64,000 bases of DNA from Lysobacter sp. MMG2 (GCF_016735495.2 NZ_JAERQY020000002.1:434001-498000); one strand, 5' to 3'. Shown: positions 9,495-19,699, counted from the first letter of the stretch. Numbers and translations are program-made. Notes: a model not told the origin generated them from the sequence alone.

Positions 9495-9533
9495 GCGCTT
9501 GCCGCGCCGGCGCGGCGGGCGCAGGATTTGCGC

Positions 9534-10562
9534 ATGAGCACGCCTGCCAAATCCCTGCCCGCCGCCGAGGCCCTTCGCCCCAATCTGCCATCCTGCGTGG
9601 TCAACTGCGCAGTGTACGAACGCGGCGGGAAACGCCGCGAGATCAGCCTGGACGAGATCAGCGAAGTCCTGGCGAAGGACGATGACAACTTCATCTGGGT
9701 CGGCCTGTACGAACCGGCCGAGGCGATCCTCGACAAGCTGCAGGAGGAATTCTGCCTGCACGACCTCGCCGTCGAGGACGCACGCAACGCGCACCAGCGA
9801 CCGAAGATCGAAACCTACGGCAACTCGCTCTTCATCGTCGTGCATACCGCGCAGAGCGTGGACACCCACATCCGCTTCGGCGAGACGCACATCTTCGTCG
9901 GCCCGCGCTACCTGGTGACGGTGCGCCACGGCGCATCGGCCAGCTATGCGCCGGCGCGCGCGCGTTACGAACGGGATGCCGACGACCTCGCCCACGGCCC
10001 CGGCGCGGCGCTCTACACGGTGCTGGACCTGGTCGTCGACAACTTCCAGCCGATCGTCCAGGAGTTCAGCCAGGACCTCAACGAACTGGAGCAGGACATC
10101 TTCGCCGAGGAATTCCGCAGCGACACGGTGAAGCACCTGTACGACCTCAAGCGCGAGCTCACCCGCCTGCGCATGGCGGTGTCGCCGTTGCAGGACATCC
10201 TCGGCCAGCTCTCGCGCGCGCGCACGAACCTCATCGACGAGGAAAGCCAGCTCTACTTCCGCGACGTCCTCGACCACGCCGTGCGCTTGAACGAGACCAC
10301 CGACACCCTGCGTGAAATGCTGACCGCCGCGATGAGCGTGAACCTGTCGCTGGTGACGATCCACCAGGGCGAGGTCGTCAAACGCCTCGCCGGCTGGGCC
10401 GCGCTGCTGGCCGCGCCGACCCTCATCACCAGCTGGTACGGCATGAACTTCACGCACATGCCCGAGCTGGAGGGACGCTACAGCTACTGGATCCTCATCG
10501 GACTGGTCGTGGTGGCGTGCTCGGGGCTGTACGTGCTGCTCAAGCGCGCCAAGTGGCTGTAA
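9534..10562 (+). CDS. corA: CorA family magnesium/cobalt (or zinc) transporter
   Basis: A 342-residue protein starting at ATG 9534. A cytoplasmic alpha/beta N-terminal domain and long stalk helices lead to two C-terminal transmembrane helices. The pore signature GMN occurs in SWYGMNFTHMPELEG between them, and the protein ends with a basic tail (LLKRAKWL). CorA pentamers carry Mg2+, Co2+ or related cations. It lies 39 bp downstream of the DUF4105 gene on the same strand. Confidence 0.93.
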   Translation: MSTPAKSLPAAEALRPNLPSCVVNCAVYERGGKRREISLDEISEVLAKDDDNFIWVGLYEPAEAILDKLQEEFCLHDLAVEDARNAHQRPKIETYGNSLFIVVHTAQSVDTHIRFGETHIFVGPRYLVTVRHGASASYAPARARYERDADDLAHGPGAALYTVLDLVVDNFQPIVQEFSQDLNELEQDIFAEEFRSDTVKHLYDLKRELTRLRMAVSPLQDILGQLSRARTNLIDEESQLYFRDVLDHAVRLNETTDTLREMLTAAMSVNLSLVTIHQGEVVKRLAGWAALLAAPTLITSWYGMNFTHMPELEGRYSYWILIGLVVVACSGLYVLLKRAKWL

Positions 10563-10677
10563 ACACTGGAGTTCCCTGCTTCGCTTAGACCAAAGTCGCA
10601 GGCGACTTGCCGCATTGCGCATTGACCCGGCGCCCGCGCCGGCGCGACTCTTCGGTGATCCTTCCGGAGGGGATGTC

Positions 10678-12738
10678 ATGAAAGGTTTGTCCTGGATCGG
10701 CTGGGCCGCCCTGGCGGTACTGGCGGCGTTCTGCATCGGCACCATCGCCCTGCATCGCGGCGAAACCATCAACGCGATATGGCTGGTGGTGGCGGCGGTG
10801 GCGACGTTCACCGTCGCGTTCCGCTTCTACGGCCTCTACATCGCGCGCAATGCGCTGATGATCGACGGCAGCCGCGCGACGCCCGCCTGGCGCCGCAACG
10901 ACGGCCTGGACTACGTTCCGACCGCCAAGAGCATCGTTTTCGGACACCACTTCGCCGCCATCGCCGGCGCCGGCCCGCTGGTCGGCCCGGTGCTCGCCGC
11001 GCAGATGGGCTACCTGCCCGGCACGTTGTGGATCCTGTTCGGCGTGGTCCTGGCCGGCGCGGTGCAGGACATGCTGGTGCTGTTCTTCTCCACGCGCCGC
11101 GACGGCCGCTCGCTGGGCGAGATGATCCGCGCCGAGATGGGCCCCGCCGCGGGCGTGATCTCGATGGTCGGCATCCTGATGATCATGGTGATCCTGCTGG
11201 CGGTGCTGGCGCTGGTGGTGGTGAAGGCGCTGGCGGAAAGCCCGTGGGGCACGTTCACCGTCGCGATGACGATCCCGATCGCGATCCTGATGGGCCTGTA
11301 CCTGCGCTACTTCCGCCCGGGCCGCATCCTGGAAGTGTCGATCATCGGCTTCGTGCTGCTGATGCTGGCGATCTGGAGCGGCGGCCTGGTGGCGGCGCAC
11401 CCGACGTGGGGCCCGATCTTCCACCTCAAGGGCACGACGCTGGCGTGGCTGATGATCGCCTACGGCTTCATCGCATCGGTGCTGCCGGTGTGGTTCCTGC
11501 TGGCGCCGCGCGATTACCTCTCCACGTTCCTGAAGATCGGCACGGTGCTGGTGCTCGCCATCGCGATCGTCTTCGCGATGCCGGAACTGCAGATGCCGGC
11601 GATGACCAAATTCATCGACGGAACCGGCCCGGTGTTCTCGGGCAAGCTCTTCCCGTTCCTGTTCATCACCATCGCGTGCGGCGCCGTCTCGGGGTTCCAC
11701 TCGCTGATCAGCTCGGGCACCACGCCGAAGATGATCGCCAGCGAGTCCGACATCCCGATGGTCGGTTACGGCGGCATGCTGATGGAGGCCTTCGTCGCGA
11801 TCATGGCGCTCATCGCCGCATGCGTGCTGCAGCCGGGCGTGTACTTCGCGATGAACTCGCCCGCCGCGCTGATCGGCACCACGGCCGAATCGGCCGCTGC
11901 GGCGATCTCAAGCTGGGGCTTCGTGCTGACGCCTGATGTGCTGACGGCCACCGCTAAGGAAATCGGCGAGCAGACCATCCTCTCGCGCACCGGCGGCGCG
12001 CCAACGCTCGCGGTGGGCATGGCGCAGATCCTGCACGGGCTGATCCCGGGCGAAGGGATGATGGCGTTCTGGTACCACTACGCGATCCTGTTCGAAGCGC
12101 TCTTCATCCTGACCACCGTCGACGCCGGCACGCGCGTGGCGCGCTTCATGATCCAGGAGCTGGTGGGCCTGGCCTACACGCCGTTCAAGGAGACCGAGAG
12201 CTGGGCGAGCAACATCGTCTGCACGCTCATCGCCGTCTCGCTGTGGGGCTACTTCCTCTACCAGGGCGTGGTCGATCCGCTGGGCGGCATCAACACCTTG
12301 TGGCCGCTGTTCGGCATTGCCAACCAGATGCTCGCGGGCATCGCACTGGTGTTCTGCAGCGTGGTGATGGTGAAGATGAAGCGCGAGAAGTTCCTGTGGA
12401 TCCCGCTGATCCCGACCGCGTGGCTGCTGATCTGCACGCTCACCGCCGGCTGGCAGAAGCTGTTCCACCCGGACCCGAAGATCGGCTTCATCGCCAACGC
12501 CCGCAAGTTCGCCGACGCCGCCGCGCGCGGCGAGGTGCTGGCACCGGCGAAGTCGATGGACGACATGTCGCGCGTGATCTTCAACAACTACCTCGACGCG
12601 GGGCTGTGCGCGCTGTTCGTCGCGGTCGTGGTGGCGACCGTGTTCTTCGGCCTGCGCGCCGCGTTCGCCGCGCGTCGCACCAACCTGCCGACTGCGAAGG
12701 AGACCGACTATGTCGCGCTCGACGCCATCGCCCGCTGA
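10678..12738 (+). CDS. cstA: Carbon starvation protein A (CstA), pyruvate/peptide transporter
   Basis: A 686-residue polytopic membrane protein. The ATG at 10678 follows a strong ribosome site (CCGGAGGGG). Hallmarks include [33 protein letters not shown]-type sequence (about 70-105) and [18 protein letters not shown] in the middle. CstA proteins import pyruvate and have been linked to peptide uptake. It overlaps the downstream ybdD gene by 29 nt, the usual partnership. Confidence 0.95.
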   Translation: MKGLSWIGWAALAVLAAFCIGTIALHRGETINAIWLVVAAVATFTVAFRFYGLYIARNALMIDGSRATPAWRRNDGLDYVPTAKSIVFGHHFAAIAGAGPLVGPVLAAQMGYLPGTLWILFGVVLAGAVQDMLVLFFSTRRDGRSLGEMIRAEMGPAAGVISMVGILMIMVILLAVLALVVVKALAESPWGTFTVAMTIPIAILMGLYLRYFRPGRILEVSIIGFVLLMLAIWSGGLVAAHPTWGPIFHLKGTTLAWLMIAYGFIASVLPVWFLLAPRDYLSTFLKIGTVLVLAIAIVFAMPELQMPAMTKFIDGTGPVFSGKLFPFLFITIACGAVSGFHSLISSGTTPKMIASESDIPMVGYGGMLMEAFVAIMALIAACVLQPGVYFAMNSPAALIGTTAESAAAAISSWGFVLTPDVLTATAKEIGEQTILSRTGGAPTLAVGMAQILHGLIPGEGMMAFWYHYAILFEALFILTTVDAGTRVARFMIQELVGLAYTPFKETESWASNIVCTLIAVSLWGYFLYQGVVDPLGGINTLWPLFGIANQMLAGIALVFCSVVMVKMKREKFLWIPLIPTAWLLICTLTAGWQKLFHPDPKIGFIANARKFADAAARGEVLAPAKSMDDMSRVIFNNYLDAGLCALFVAVVVATVFFGLRAAFAARRTNLPTAKETDYVALDAIAR

Positions 12739-12946
12739 CGTCGGCCGCGTGGCCCTGGACCTGCTCGCACGCTGGTGGCGTGCGAGCTGCCAGACCGCGC
12801 GCCTGGCCATCGGCATTCCCGACTACGACGTGTACGCCGCGCACGTGCGGCGCAACCACCCGGACCGCGAACCGATGACGCGCGACGAGTTCTTCCGCGA
12901 GCGGATGGATGCGCGGTACGGGAAGGGGCGCAGTCGCTGTTGTTGA
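12710..12946 (+). CDS. ybdD: YbdD/YjiX family small protein
   Basis: A 78-residue cytoplasmic protein with the family motifs [19 protein letters not shown] and [18 protein letters not shown]; it ends in RCC. It starts within the 3' end of cstA (29-nt overlap). YbdD-type proteins are needed for activity of their CstA/BtsT partner. A terminator follows 18 bp downstream. Confidence 0.92.
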   Translation: MSRSTPSPADVGRVALDLLARWWRASCQTARLAIGIPDYDVYAAHVRRNHPDREPMTRDEFFRERMDARYGKGRSRCC

Positions 12947-12964
12947 GGCGGATACCTGACACGG

Positions 12965-12989
12965 AAAAGGCGCCGCAAGGCGCCTTTTT
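12965..12989 (+). terminator. Rho-independent terminator after cstA-ybdD
   Basis: AAAAGGCGCC, loop GCAA, then GGCGCCTTTTT: a perfect GC stem with flanking A and T runs, continuing into a further T-rich stretch (CTTTT). It closes the plus-strand cstA-ybdD unit. Confidence 0.9.
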
Positions 12990-13029
12990 CTTTTGCCGCA
13001 ATGCTCGCCGCCCGAAGCTCCGTGATCCC

Positions 13030-13106
13030 GTAGCCCGGGTAAGCGCAGCGCACCCGGGACGCCACCGCAACGGAGACCCCGGGTGCGCTGCGCTTACCCG
13101 GGCTAC
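13030..13106. repeat. Dispersed CCCGGG-type inverted repeat, copy 1
   Basis: Two 29-bp arms are exact inverted copies: 13030-13058 (GTAGCCCGGGTAAGCGCAGC...) and 13078-13106, separated by 19 bp. Each arm also contains an inner inverted repeat of CCCGGGT. The same element recurs at 20479-20553. This is a REP-like family element common in Xanthomonadaceae intergenic DNA. Confidence 0.85.
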
Positions 13107-13144
13107 GCGTGCTGCAGTCCGCGACGGGGCGCCGTCGATGCGCC

Positions 13145-13390
13145 TCAACCGGCTACGAGTCTGACTTCGGAATGCCGCCACTCCGCCGGATCGCCCCGGC
13201 ACTCCAGAAGCCCGCCTTCGATCAGCGCGACGACACGGCTCGCCACGAGCTCTGCATCGTCCACGTCGTCAGGAAATTCCAGGTCGCGGGAAGTCATCGC
13301 CACGGCGATCACCATGGCCACCTTCTGCCAGTGTGCATTGGCGAATCCAAGAATGAACCGGTCCACCTGTTCGACGACGGCGTCAACCAT
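13145..13390 (-). CDS. DUF3658-like small protein
   Basis: An 81-residue protein starting at ATG 13390. Its sequence (FANAHWQKVAMVIAVAM, then ELVASRVVALIEGGLLECRGD and HSEVRLV) matches the pattern of DUF3658 domains: a Trp-containing first helix, a winged-helix-like segment and a C-terminal SEVRL strand. It lies 2 bp downstream of the DUF819 stop codon, so the two genes are one operon. Function unknown. Confidence 0.65.
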   Translation of the reverse strand: MVDAVVEQVDRFILGFANAHWQKVAMVIAVAMTSRDLEFPDDVDDAELVASRVVALIEGGLLECRGDPAEWRHSEVRLVAG

Positions 13391-13392
13391 GC

Positions 13393-14634
13393 TCAGTTCG
13401 CCAGCGACCGCAGGATCAACCCCATCACATACGCCAGCCCCGTGCCCGTCGCATAACCCAGCGTGCCGAGCAATGCGCCCACCGGCGCGAGTGAGGGATG
13501 GAATGCCGACGCGACCACCGGCGCCGACGCGGGCCCGCCAATGTTGCTCTGCGAGCCGATCGCGAAATAGAAGAACGGCACGTGCAGCAGCTTGCCGACC
13601 AGCCACAGCAGCACGATGTGGATCATCAGCCACACCAGGCCCAGCAGGTACAGCCACGGGCGGTCGAACAGCGCCAGGATGTCCATCTGCATGCCGATGC
13701 TGGCGATCAGGAAGTACAGCAGCAGCGTGCCGATGTTGGATGCGCCCGCGCCTTCCAGCGTGCGTGCGCGGGTGAAGCTCAGGCCCAGGCCGACGAAGGT
13801 GGAGATCAGCACCACCCACACGAACGGTTCGTGCAGGCTCACCGCGCGCGCCCAGCTCACGTTCGCGCCGAACCACGCCGACAGCGGCGACGCCAGCGCG
13901 TGCGCCAGGCCCACCGTCCCGAACGCGATGCCGACGATCACCATCAGATCGGTCAGCGTCGGAATGCGGCTGTGCTGCGCCTTGAACGCAGCGAGCTTTT
14001 CCTTGAGCTCATCGATGGCGCGCGTGTCGGCGCCGCTGCGTGCGTCGATGGCCGCGGAGCGTCCGGCGAGGAAGATCAGCGCCGCCATCCACACGTAACC
14101 CACACCGACGTCGACGACCGCGAACTGCCCGAACGTCGTCGCGTTGACCTGGAAGATCTCCTTCATCGCCAGCATGTTCGCGCCGCCGCCGATCCAGCTG
14201 CCGGCCAGCGCGGTCATGCCCGCCCACGTATCGCCTGCGACCGTTTCCGGATGCACCGCCTTGAACAGCAGGAAGGCGAGGACGCCGCCCAGCATCACGC
14301 TGATCGACGCCGCCGCGTACATCGCCACCAGCTTCGGTCCCAGGCGCAACACGGCCTTGAGGTCGATCGACAGTGTCAGCAACACCAGCGCCGCAGGCAG
14401 CAGCACGCGGCTGGCGACGGGGTTGTAGAGCTTGCTGTGCTCGCCGTCGATGACGCCGAAGGTGTTGAACAGCCCCGGGATCAGGTAGCACAGCAGCAAC
14501 GCCGGAACGATCGAATAGAACTTCCGGAACGACTGCAGCGACGAGGTCCAGAACACCGCTCCGAGCGTGGCGGCGATCAGCCCCAGTATCACGATGTCGT
14601 TGGTGATCAGCGCGGTACTCGGGGCGTCGTGCAT
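13393..14634 (-). CDS. DUF819 family integral membrane protein (YjcL-like)
   Basis: A 413-residue protein with about eleven transmembrane helices. The motifs TWAGMTALAGSWIGGGANMLAMKEIF and SNIGGPASAPVVASAFHP near the C-terminus are those of DUF819 proteins such as Bacillus YjcL. The substrate is unknown; the internal symmetry and glycine motifs suggest a secondary carrier. Confidence 0.88.
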   Translation of the reverse strand: MHDAPSTALITNDIVILGLIAATLGAVFWTSSLQSFRKFYSIVPALLLCYLIPGLFNTFGVIDGEHSKLYNPVASRVLLPAALVLLTLSIDLKAVLRLGPKLVAMYAAASISVMLGGVLAFLLFKAVHPETVAGDTWAGMTALAGSWIGGGANMLAMKEIFQVNATTFGQFAVVDVGVGYVWMAALIFLAGRSAAIDARSGADTRAIDELKEKLAAFKAQHSRIPTLTDLMVIVGIAFGTVGLAHALASPLSAWFGANVSWARAVSLHEPFVWVVLISTFVGLGLSFTRARTLEGAGASNIGTLLLYFLIASIGMQMDILALFDRPWLYLLGLVWLMIHIVLLWLVGKLLHVPFFYFAIGSQSNIGGPASAPVVASAFHPSLAPVGALLGTLGYATGTGLAYVMGLILRSLAN

Positions 14635-14722
14635 TCGGGCGGATCCGGGGCTTGGCGATGCTGGAGGGTATCAGCCGGCGCGGATCAGTGGCGAGGGCCC
14701 TGCGGCACATATCACGCCACTC

Positions 14723-15322
14723 TCAGGCGTGACGCACCCCGCTTTCGCCGCGCCGGTCGTTCAAGGTCAGCGCGGTGTCGTTGCCCATGTACTGGCGGCG
14801 ATAACGCAGGTAGCCGGCGGGCTCGTGCACTCCGGCGAATAAGGTGAAGCCACCGTAGGAATCATGGACGTAGTCGGCGAAGAAGTTGGCCAAGGCCGGT
14901 GCGACGGGCGCCGCCTTGCGGATGTAGTCGGCGATCTCGCCTGCCTCGGATTCCAATTGCACGTGTTTGCGAATGTTGTTGGCGGGGCCGATACCGGGCC
15001 CGAGGTCCACGACATCCCTTACATAACTGCGAACCGGCGATTCGAGCAGCGCGAGGTCGGCGAGGAATCCGTTGTTGGCGTTACTCAGGTTTTCGCGGTC
15101 ACCGTGGGAGGCACGCTCAACCCACGGAAGTTTCGTGTAGGTGTCCCGCACCTGATACCGCCAGCACAGGTAGGGCATCAGCCACTCGCGCAGACGGCGC
15201 GGTTGCGGGCCCATCGCGGCGGTGAAGGCGTCATAGGCTTGCTGCAGGACGGGGTCAATGGCGAAGGGGTCGTAACCTGCTTCAATGGAATCAGCGTTCG
15301 CCGCTTCCTTGTCCAGCGGCAC
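14723..15322 (-). CDS. Tle1/DUF2235-like C-terminal fragment, probable truncated remnant
   Basis: A 199-residue protein with a GTG start. Its second half (RKHVQLESEAGEIADYI, then FFADYVHDSYGGF and EPAGYLRYRRQY) resembles the C-terminal part of DUF2235/Tle1-type phospholipases, including the HDS triad-like motif near residue 152. The N-terminal lipase core with its GxSxG nucleophile is absent, and an in-frame stop lies only 25 bp upstream of the GTG. Third-position GC looks lower than in the flanking genes. No type VI secretion genes are nearby. Reading: a 5'-truncated, possibly transferred effector remnant; a short independent gene is the alternative. Confidence 0.45.
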   Translation of the reverse strand: MPLDKEAANADSIEAGYDPFAIDPVLQQAYDAFTAAMGPQPRRLREWLMPYLCWRYQVRDTYTKLPWVERASHGDRENLSNANNGFLADLALLESPVRSYVRDVVDLGPGIGPANNIRKHVQLESEAGEIADYIRKAAPVAPALANFFADYVHDSYGGFTLFAGVHEPAGYLRYRRQYMGNDTALTLNDRRGESGVRHA

Positions 15323-15385
15323 CTGCGCCTGTCCACGCGAAGGTTTCTAGTTACCGCAAAGCTGGCAAACCAGAACTTGGGAAAG

Positions 15386-15411
15386 AAGGCGGAGGAGGGT
15401 TCCTCCGCCTT
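15386..15411 (-). terminator. Terminator hairpin after S9 peptidase gene
   Basis: An 11-bp perfect stem (AAGGCGGAGGA / TCCTCCGCCTT) with a 4-nt loop sits 9 bp past the S9 peptidase stop. On the minus strand it is followed by CTTTC, a weak T-rich tail. Confidence 0.7.
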
Positions 15412-15420
15412 CCGATGACA

Positions 15421-17484
15421 TCACTGGCCGATGTACTGCTTCAACCAAGCATTGACCGTGTCGTGCCACTGGATCGAGTTGGCGGGCTTGAGCACCCAAT
15501 GGTTCTCGTCAGGGAAGTACAGGAACTGCGACGGCACGCCCTGGCGCTGCAACGCGGTGAACGCGCCGATGCCCTGCTCCACCGGGATGCGGAAGTCCTG
15601 CTGGCCGTGCACGACGAGCATCGGCACGCGCCAGTTCTTGACGTGGTTGACCGGGTTGAACTTCTCGTAGTTGTCCGGCTTGTCGATCGCGCTGCCGCCC
15701 TGCTCCCAGTCGGTGAACCACAACTCCTCGGTGGCGAAGCCCATGCCGCGCTGGTCGAACACCCCGTCGTGGCTCACCAGGCACTTCCACGGCTGGTTCC
15801 AGTTGCCGGCGATCCAGTTGACCATGAAGCCGCCGTAGCTGGCGCCCAGCGCACAGGCCTTGTCGCCGTCGAGGAAGGCGTACTGCTGCTGCGCCGCGGC
15901 CCAGCCCTTCTGCAGGTCTTCCAGCGGGCGGTCGCCCCAGTGCTGGCTGATCGCATCGGTGAACGCCTGGCCGTAACCGGTGGAACCGTGGAAGTCGATC
16001 ATCACCACCGCATAGCCCTGGCCCGCGTACGTCTGCGGGTTCCAGCGGTAGCTCCAGCCGTTGCCGAAGCTGCCCTGCGGGCCGCCGTGGATGAGGAACG
16101 CAACCGGATACTTCTTGCCTTCCTGGTAGTTCCACGGCTTGACGATGAAGCCGTGCACGGTGTCGCCGTTCCAACCCTTGAAGTCGAACTGTTCGAAGTC
16201 GCCGAACGACACGTTCGGCAGGCGCTCGCCCGTGGTCTGCGTGATCGCGCGCAGCGGCGCGGACGCATCATTGCTGGTGGTGTACAGCAAGTCGCCGGTC
16301 TTGAGCGTGTTGCGCGTCAGCGCGAGCGTCGGGCCGGCAAGGTCGATCGCCGAGATGCTGCCCTCGCCCACCAGCTTCTTCGCCTCGCCCGTGGCGATGT
16401 CGACCACGAACAGCGGATGCTCACCCATGTCGGTGGCCGGCGTGAGGATGGTCTTGCCGTCGGCGCTCAACGTGATGCTGTCGGCGGAGCGGTCCCACTT
16501 CGGCGCGATCTCACGCGTCTTGCCGCTGGCCAGGTCCATTTCCATCAGGCCGAAGCGGTCGGCTTCGAAGCCCGGGCGCTTCATCGCGCGGTAGAACAGC
16601 GTCTTGCCGTCGCTGCTGAAGGTCGCGCCCGTGTCCCACGCCGGGTTCGACGCGGTGAGATTCTTCGCCGCGCCCGTGCCGTCGGCGTTGACCTGGTACA
16701 GGTCGAAGTTGGTTGAGGTCGGTTCCTTCGCATCGGCGATGCGTGCGCTGAACACCAGCGTGTTGCCGTCCGGCGACCACGTGTATTCGGTGCTGTCGCC
16801 GAACGGACGCGACGGCACATCGCCGTTGACTCCGCCGCTGACGAGCGTCGCCGTCGTCGCGGCCTTGTCGCCCAGCGTCGTCACGAACAGGCGATTGAGG
16901 CGACCGTCGTTCCACGCATCCCAGTGGCGGATGAACATGCGGTCGAAGACCACGCCGGTGTTCGTCTGCGCGCCGCGCGCGTCGAGCTTCTTCTTCGAGC
17001 AGGCCAGGTCGGCCTTGCAGTCGGGGAAGGTCTCCAGGTTCACCGCCACGCGCTTGCCGTCGGGCGAGAGCTTGTAGCCGCCCACGTCGGTGGAAAGATC
17101 GGTGACCTGCTTCGGCGTGCCGCCAGCGGCGGGAATCGCGTACAGCTGCATCGAACCGCCCTTCGCGCTGAGGAAGTACACCGTCCTGCCGTCGGGCGAG
17201 AAGCTGGGCGAGTTGACGTTCCAGCCTTCCGGCGTGAGGCGCACCGGCGGTGCGGCGTCGCGCGCCATCAGGTCTTCGATGTACAGCGCGGTGGACGACT
17301 TGTTCGCCGCCATGTCCACCACGCGCTTGGCGAACACCACGCGGCGGCCGTCGGGCGAAAGCGTCGGCGAGGAAACGCGCTCCAGCGCGGCGAGGTCGCG
17401 CACCTCGAAGCCGCGCGCGAGCGCGGAGGTGGAACCGCAAGCCAGCAGCAGGGCGAGCGGGAGGATGGCGTGGCGTGGCGTCAT
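15421..17484 (-). CDS. S9 family prolyl oligopeptidase, secreted
   Basis: A 687-residue protein with a signal peptide (MTPRHAILPLALLLACGSTS). A beta-propeller made of WD40-like TolB repeats (SPDGRRVVF, SPDGRTVYF, SPDGNTLVF) is followed by the alpha/beta hydrolase domain. The catalytic triad is readable: Ser549 in GASYGGF, Asp630 in GQQDFRIP and His662 in DENHWVL. Enzymes of this type (DPP or acylaminoacyl peptidase) release dipeptides or cut short peptides in the periplasm. The OPT and POT transporters next door fit peptide use. Confidence 0.93.
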   Translation of the reverse strand: MTPRHAILPLALLLACGSTSALARGFEVRDLAALERVSSPTLSPDGRRVVFAKRVVDMAANKSSTALYIEDLMARDAAPPVRLTPEGWNVNSPSFSPDGRTVYFLSAKGGSMQLYAIPAAGGTPKQVTDLSTDVGGYKLSPDGKRVAVNLETFPDCKADLACSKKKLDARGAQTNTGVVFDRMFIRHWDAWNDGRLNRLFVTTLGDKAATTATLVSGGVNGDVPSRPFGDSTEYTWSPDGNTLVFSARIADAKEPTSTNFDLYQVNADGTGAAKNLTASNPAWDTGATFSSDGKTLFYRAMKRPGFEADRFGLMEMDLASGKTREIAPKWDRSADSITLSADGKTILTPATDMGEHPLFVVDIATGEAKKLVGEGSISAIDLAGPTLALTRNTLKTGDLLYTTSNDASAPLRAITQTTGERLPNVSFGDFEQFDFKGWNGDTVHGFIVKPWNYQEGKKYPVAFLIHGGPQGSFGNGWSYRWNPQTYAGQGYAVVMIDFHGSTGYGQAFTDAISQHWGDRPLEDLQKGWAAAQQQYAFLDGDKACALGASYGGFMVNWIAGNWNQPWKCLVSHDGVFDQRGMGFATEELWFTDWEQGGSAIDKPDNYEKFNPVNHVKNWRVPMLVVHGQQDFRIPVEQGIGAFTALQRQGVPSQFLYFPDENHWVLKPANSIQWHDTVNAWLKQYIGQ

Positions 17485-17524
17485 GGTGGTGTTCTCGATA
17501 GCGAATTGCGAGGTTCGGACGGCA

Positions 17525-17551
17525 CACGGCCCGGCGCGGGGCCGGGCCGTG
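17525..17551 (-). terminator. GC hairpin after OPT transporter gene
   Basis: CACGGCCCGGC and its exact complement GCCGGGCCGTG form an 11-bp stem around a 5-nt loop, between the OPT stop (17566) and the S9 peptidase start (17484). It has no T tract, so it may act as an attenuator or as an mRNA 3' stabiliser. Confidence 0.5.
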
Positions 17552-17565
17552 GTTACGAAGGTGGA

Positions 17566-19506
17566 TCAGACGTTGCTTGGCGCGTTGTGCTTGCCCGCAC
17601 CGGAGCGGAACAGCAGCCAGCCGACGACGGCCAGCACCGCCAGGCCGACCCACGGCCCCAGGTGCATGCCCAGCGACAGCACGTCGGCGCGTTCGGAGAC
17701 CACGATCGGAATCGCGATCAGGATGCCCGTCAGCGCTTCACCGGTGATCAGGCCGGCGGCGAACAGCGTGCCCGGACGGTGCACGCGATCGCGCTCGGCT
17801 TCGTCGCTGTCGATCGTCAGGCCGTGGCGGCGCTCGACGATGTACGCCAGCAGGCCGCCGAGGAAGATCGGCACCATCAGTTCCAGCGGCAGGTAGATGC
17901 CGATGGCCGCGGCCAGCACCGGCACGCGGAAGTGCGACTTGCGCGACTTCAGCCACTCGTCCAGCGCGATGACCAGCGCACCGATGACGGCACCGATCGC
18001 AATCATGTCCCACGGCAGCTTGCCGCCGAACAGCCCCTTGGCCACCGACGCCATCAGCGTCGCCTGCGGCGCGGACAGTGAGTTGGGGTGCGTGGCCGTC
18101 GGCGGACCGATGCCGTAGGCCTGCGCCAGCAGGTTCAGCACCGGCGCCATGATCAGCGCGCACGAGAACGCACCGATGCCGAGCATCAACTGCTGTTTCC
18201 ACGGCGTCGCGCCGACGATGTAGCCGGCCTTCAAATCCTGCAGGTTGTCGCCGCCGACGGCGGCCGCGCAGCACACCACCGCGCCGATCATGATCGCAGC
18301 GACCGGGCCGATGGCCGAATCGCGGCCCAGCAACAGCATCAGCACCAGCGAGGCGAACAGGATGGTCGCAATCGTGATGCCCGACACCGGGTTGTTCGAC
18401 GAACCCACGAGACCGGCGAGGTAGGCCGACACCGACACGAACAGGAAGCCGGCGACGATCATGATGATCGTCATCGTCAGGCTCACGCCCCAGCTGGCGA
18501 CGATCGCGTGGTACAGCATCCACAGCGGCACGACGAAGACGGCCAGCGCGACGAGCATCCACTTCATCGGCAGGTCGCGTTCGGTTTCGGCAACGGCCAG
18601 GCCACCGCCCTTGCGCGCCGCGGCCAGGCCGCTCTTGATGCCCGAGGCCAGCGAATTGCGCAGCGAGAACAGCGTCCAGATACCGCCGATCAGCATCGCG
18701 CCGACGCCGAGGTAACGGATCTTCGCCGACCAGATCGCGCCGCCCGCATCGGCGGCGGACGCGCCTGCGATCTGCGCGGCCAGCGCCGGATCGGTGTGCA
18801 GGAAGAACGCGTGGTAGATCGGAATCGCGAACTGCCACGACAGGATGGAGCCGGACACCACGACGATGCCGATGTTCAACCCGACGATGTAGCCCACGCC
18901 CAGCAGCGCCGGCGACAGGTTGGTGCCCATGTAGCCCAGGTACTTGCCGATGAAGCCCGAGGCGACGGCGTTGTCGGGGATCAGGCGCAGGCCGCTCTCT
19001 GCGGCGAGCTTCACCAGCGCGCCGAGCGCGCCGGCGACGGCGAGGATCTTCAGCCCCGGGCCGGGGTTCTCGCCGGCCTTGAGCACTTCGGCCGCGGCCT
19101 TGCCTTCGGGGAACGGCAGCGGCTCCTCGACGATCATCGAGCGGCGCAGCGGCACCGAGAACAGCACGCCGAGCAGGCCGCCCAGGCCGGCGATGCCGAC
19201 GACCCACCAGTATTCGAAGTCGGGCCAGTAGCCCATGATGATCAGCGCGGGGATCGTGAAGATCACGCCGGCGGCGATCGACGAACCGGCGGAAGCGCCG
19301 GTCTGGACGATGTTGTTCTCCAGGATGCTGCCGCCGCCGAGCAGGCGCAGCACGCCCATCGAGACGACGGCCGCGGGAATGGCGGTGGCGATGGTCAGGC
19401 CCGCGAACAGGCCCAGGTAGGCGTTGGCGGCGGAGAGGATCACCGCCAGCACGACGGCCAGCAGCACGGCTCGGATGGTTAATTGCGGCGTCGCGGGCGA
19501 GGCCAT
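17566..19506 (-). CDS. OPT family oligopeptide transporter
   Basis: A 646-residue membrane protein. The chosen start is ATG 19506 (MASPATPQLTIRAVLLAVVL), because the 60 in-frame codons upstream read as non-coding. About 14-16 transmembrane helices carry typical OPT features: SAANAYLGLFAGLTIATAIPAAVVSMG at the N-terminus, ENNIVQTGASAGSSIAAGVIFTIPAL, and GGDNLQDLKAGYIVGATPWKQQ in the middle. Prokaryotic OPT members import oligopeptides or metal-chelate compounds. It lies upstream of an S9 peptidase on the same strand and is divergent from the POT transporter. Confidence 0.93.
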   Translation of the reverse strand: MASPATPQLTIRAVLLAVVLAVILSAANAYLGLFAGLTIATAIPAAVVSMGVLRLLGGGSILENNIVQTGASAGSSIAAGVIFTIPALIIMGYWPDFEYWWVVGIAGLGGLLGVLFSVPLRRSMIVEEPLPFPEGKAAAEVLKAGENPGPGLKILAVAGALGALVKLAAESGLRLIPDNAVASGFIGKYLGYMGTNLSPALLGVGYIVGLNIGIVVVSGSILSWQFAIPIYHAFFLHTDPALAAQIAGASAADAGGAIWSAKIRYLGVGAMLIGGIWTLFSLRNSLASGIKSGLAAARKGGGLAVAETERDLPMKWMLVALAVFVVPLWMLYHAIVASWGVSLTMTIIMIVAGFLFVSVSAYLAGLVGSSNNPVSGITIATILFASLVLMLLLGRDSAIGPVAAIMIGAVVCCAAAVGGDNLQDLKAGYIVGATPWKQQLMLGIGAFSCALIMAPVLNLLAQAYGIGPPTATHPNSLSAPQATLMASVAKGLFGGKLPWDMIAIGAVIGALVIALDEWLKSRKSHFRVPVLAAAIGIYLPLELMVPIFLGGLLAYIVERRHGLTIDSDEAERDRVHRPGTLFAAGLITGEALTGILIAIPIVVSERADVLSLGMHLGPWVGLAVLAVVGWLLFRSGAGKHNAPSNV

Positions 19507-19699
19507 CGGCAGCTCCAGGTGGACTCGGTGGACCGAGCGGTCCCGGATCATCGCATTGCCCGCCGGGAACTGTAAAAACCCCGGCGCAAATGGACAGGAC
19601 GCGGCAAAGATGCGGCGGTGCAGCGATACGCGGCGGTATGCCTGCGTGAGCGGCGATCGCCAGCGGAAGGCATCGCGCGGCTTCACAACCCCACCTACA

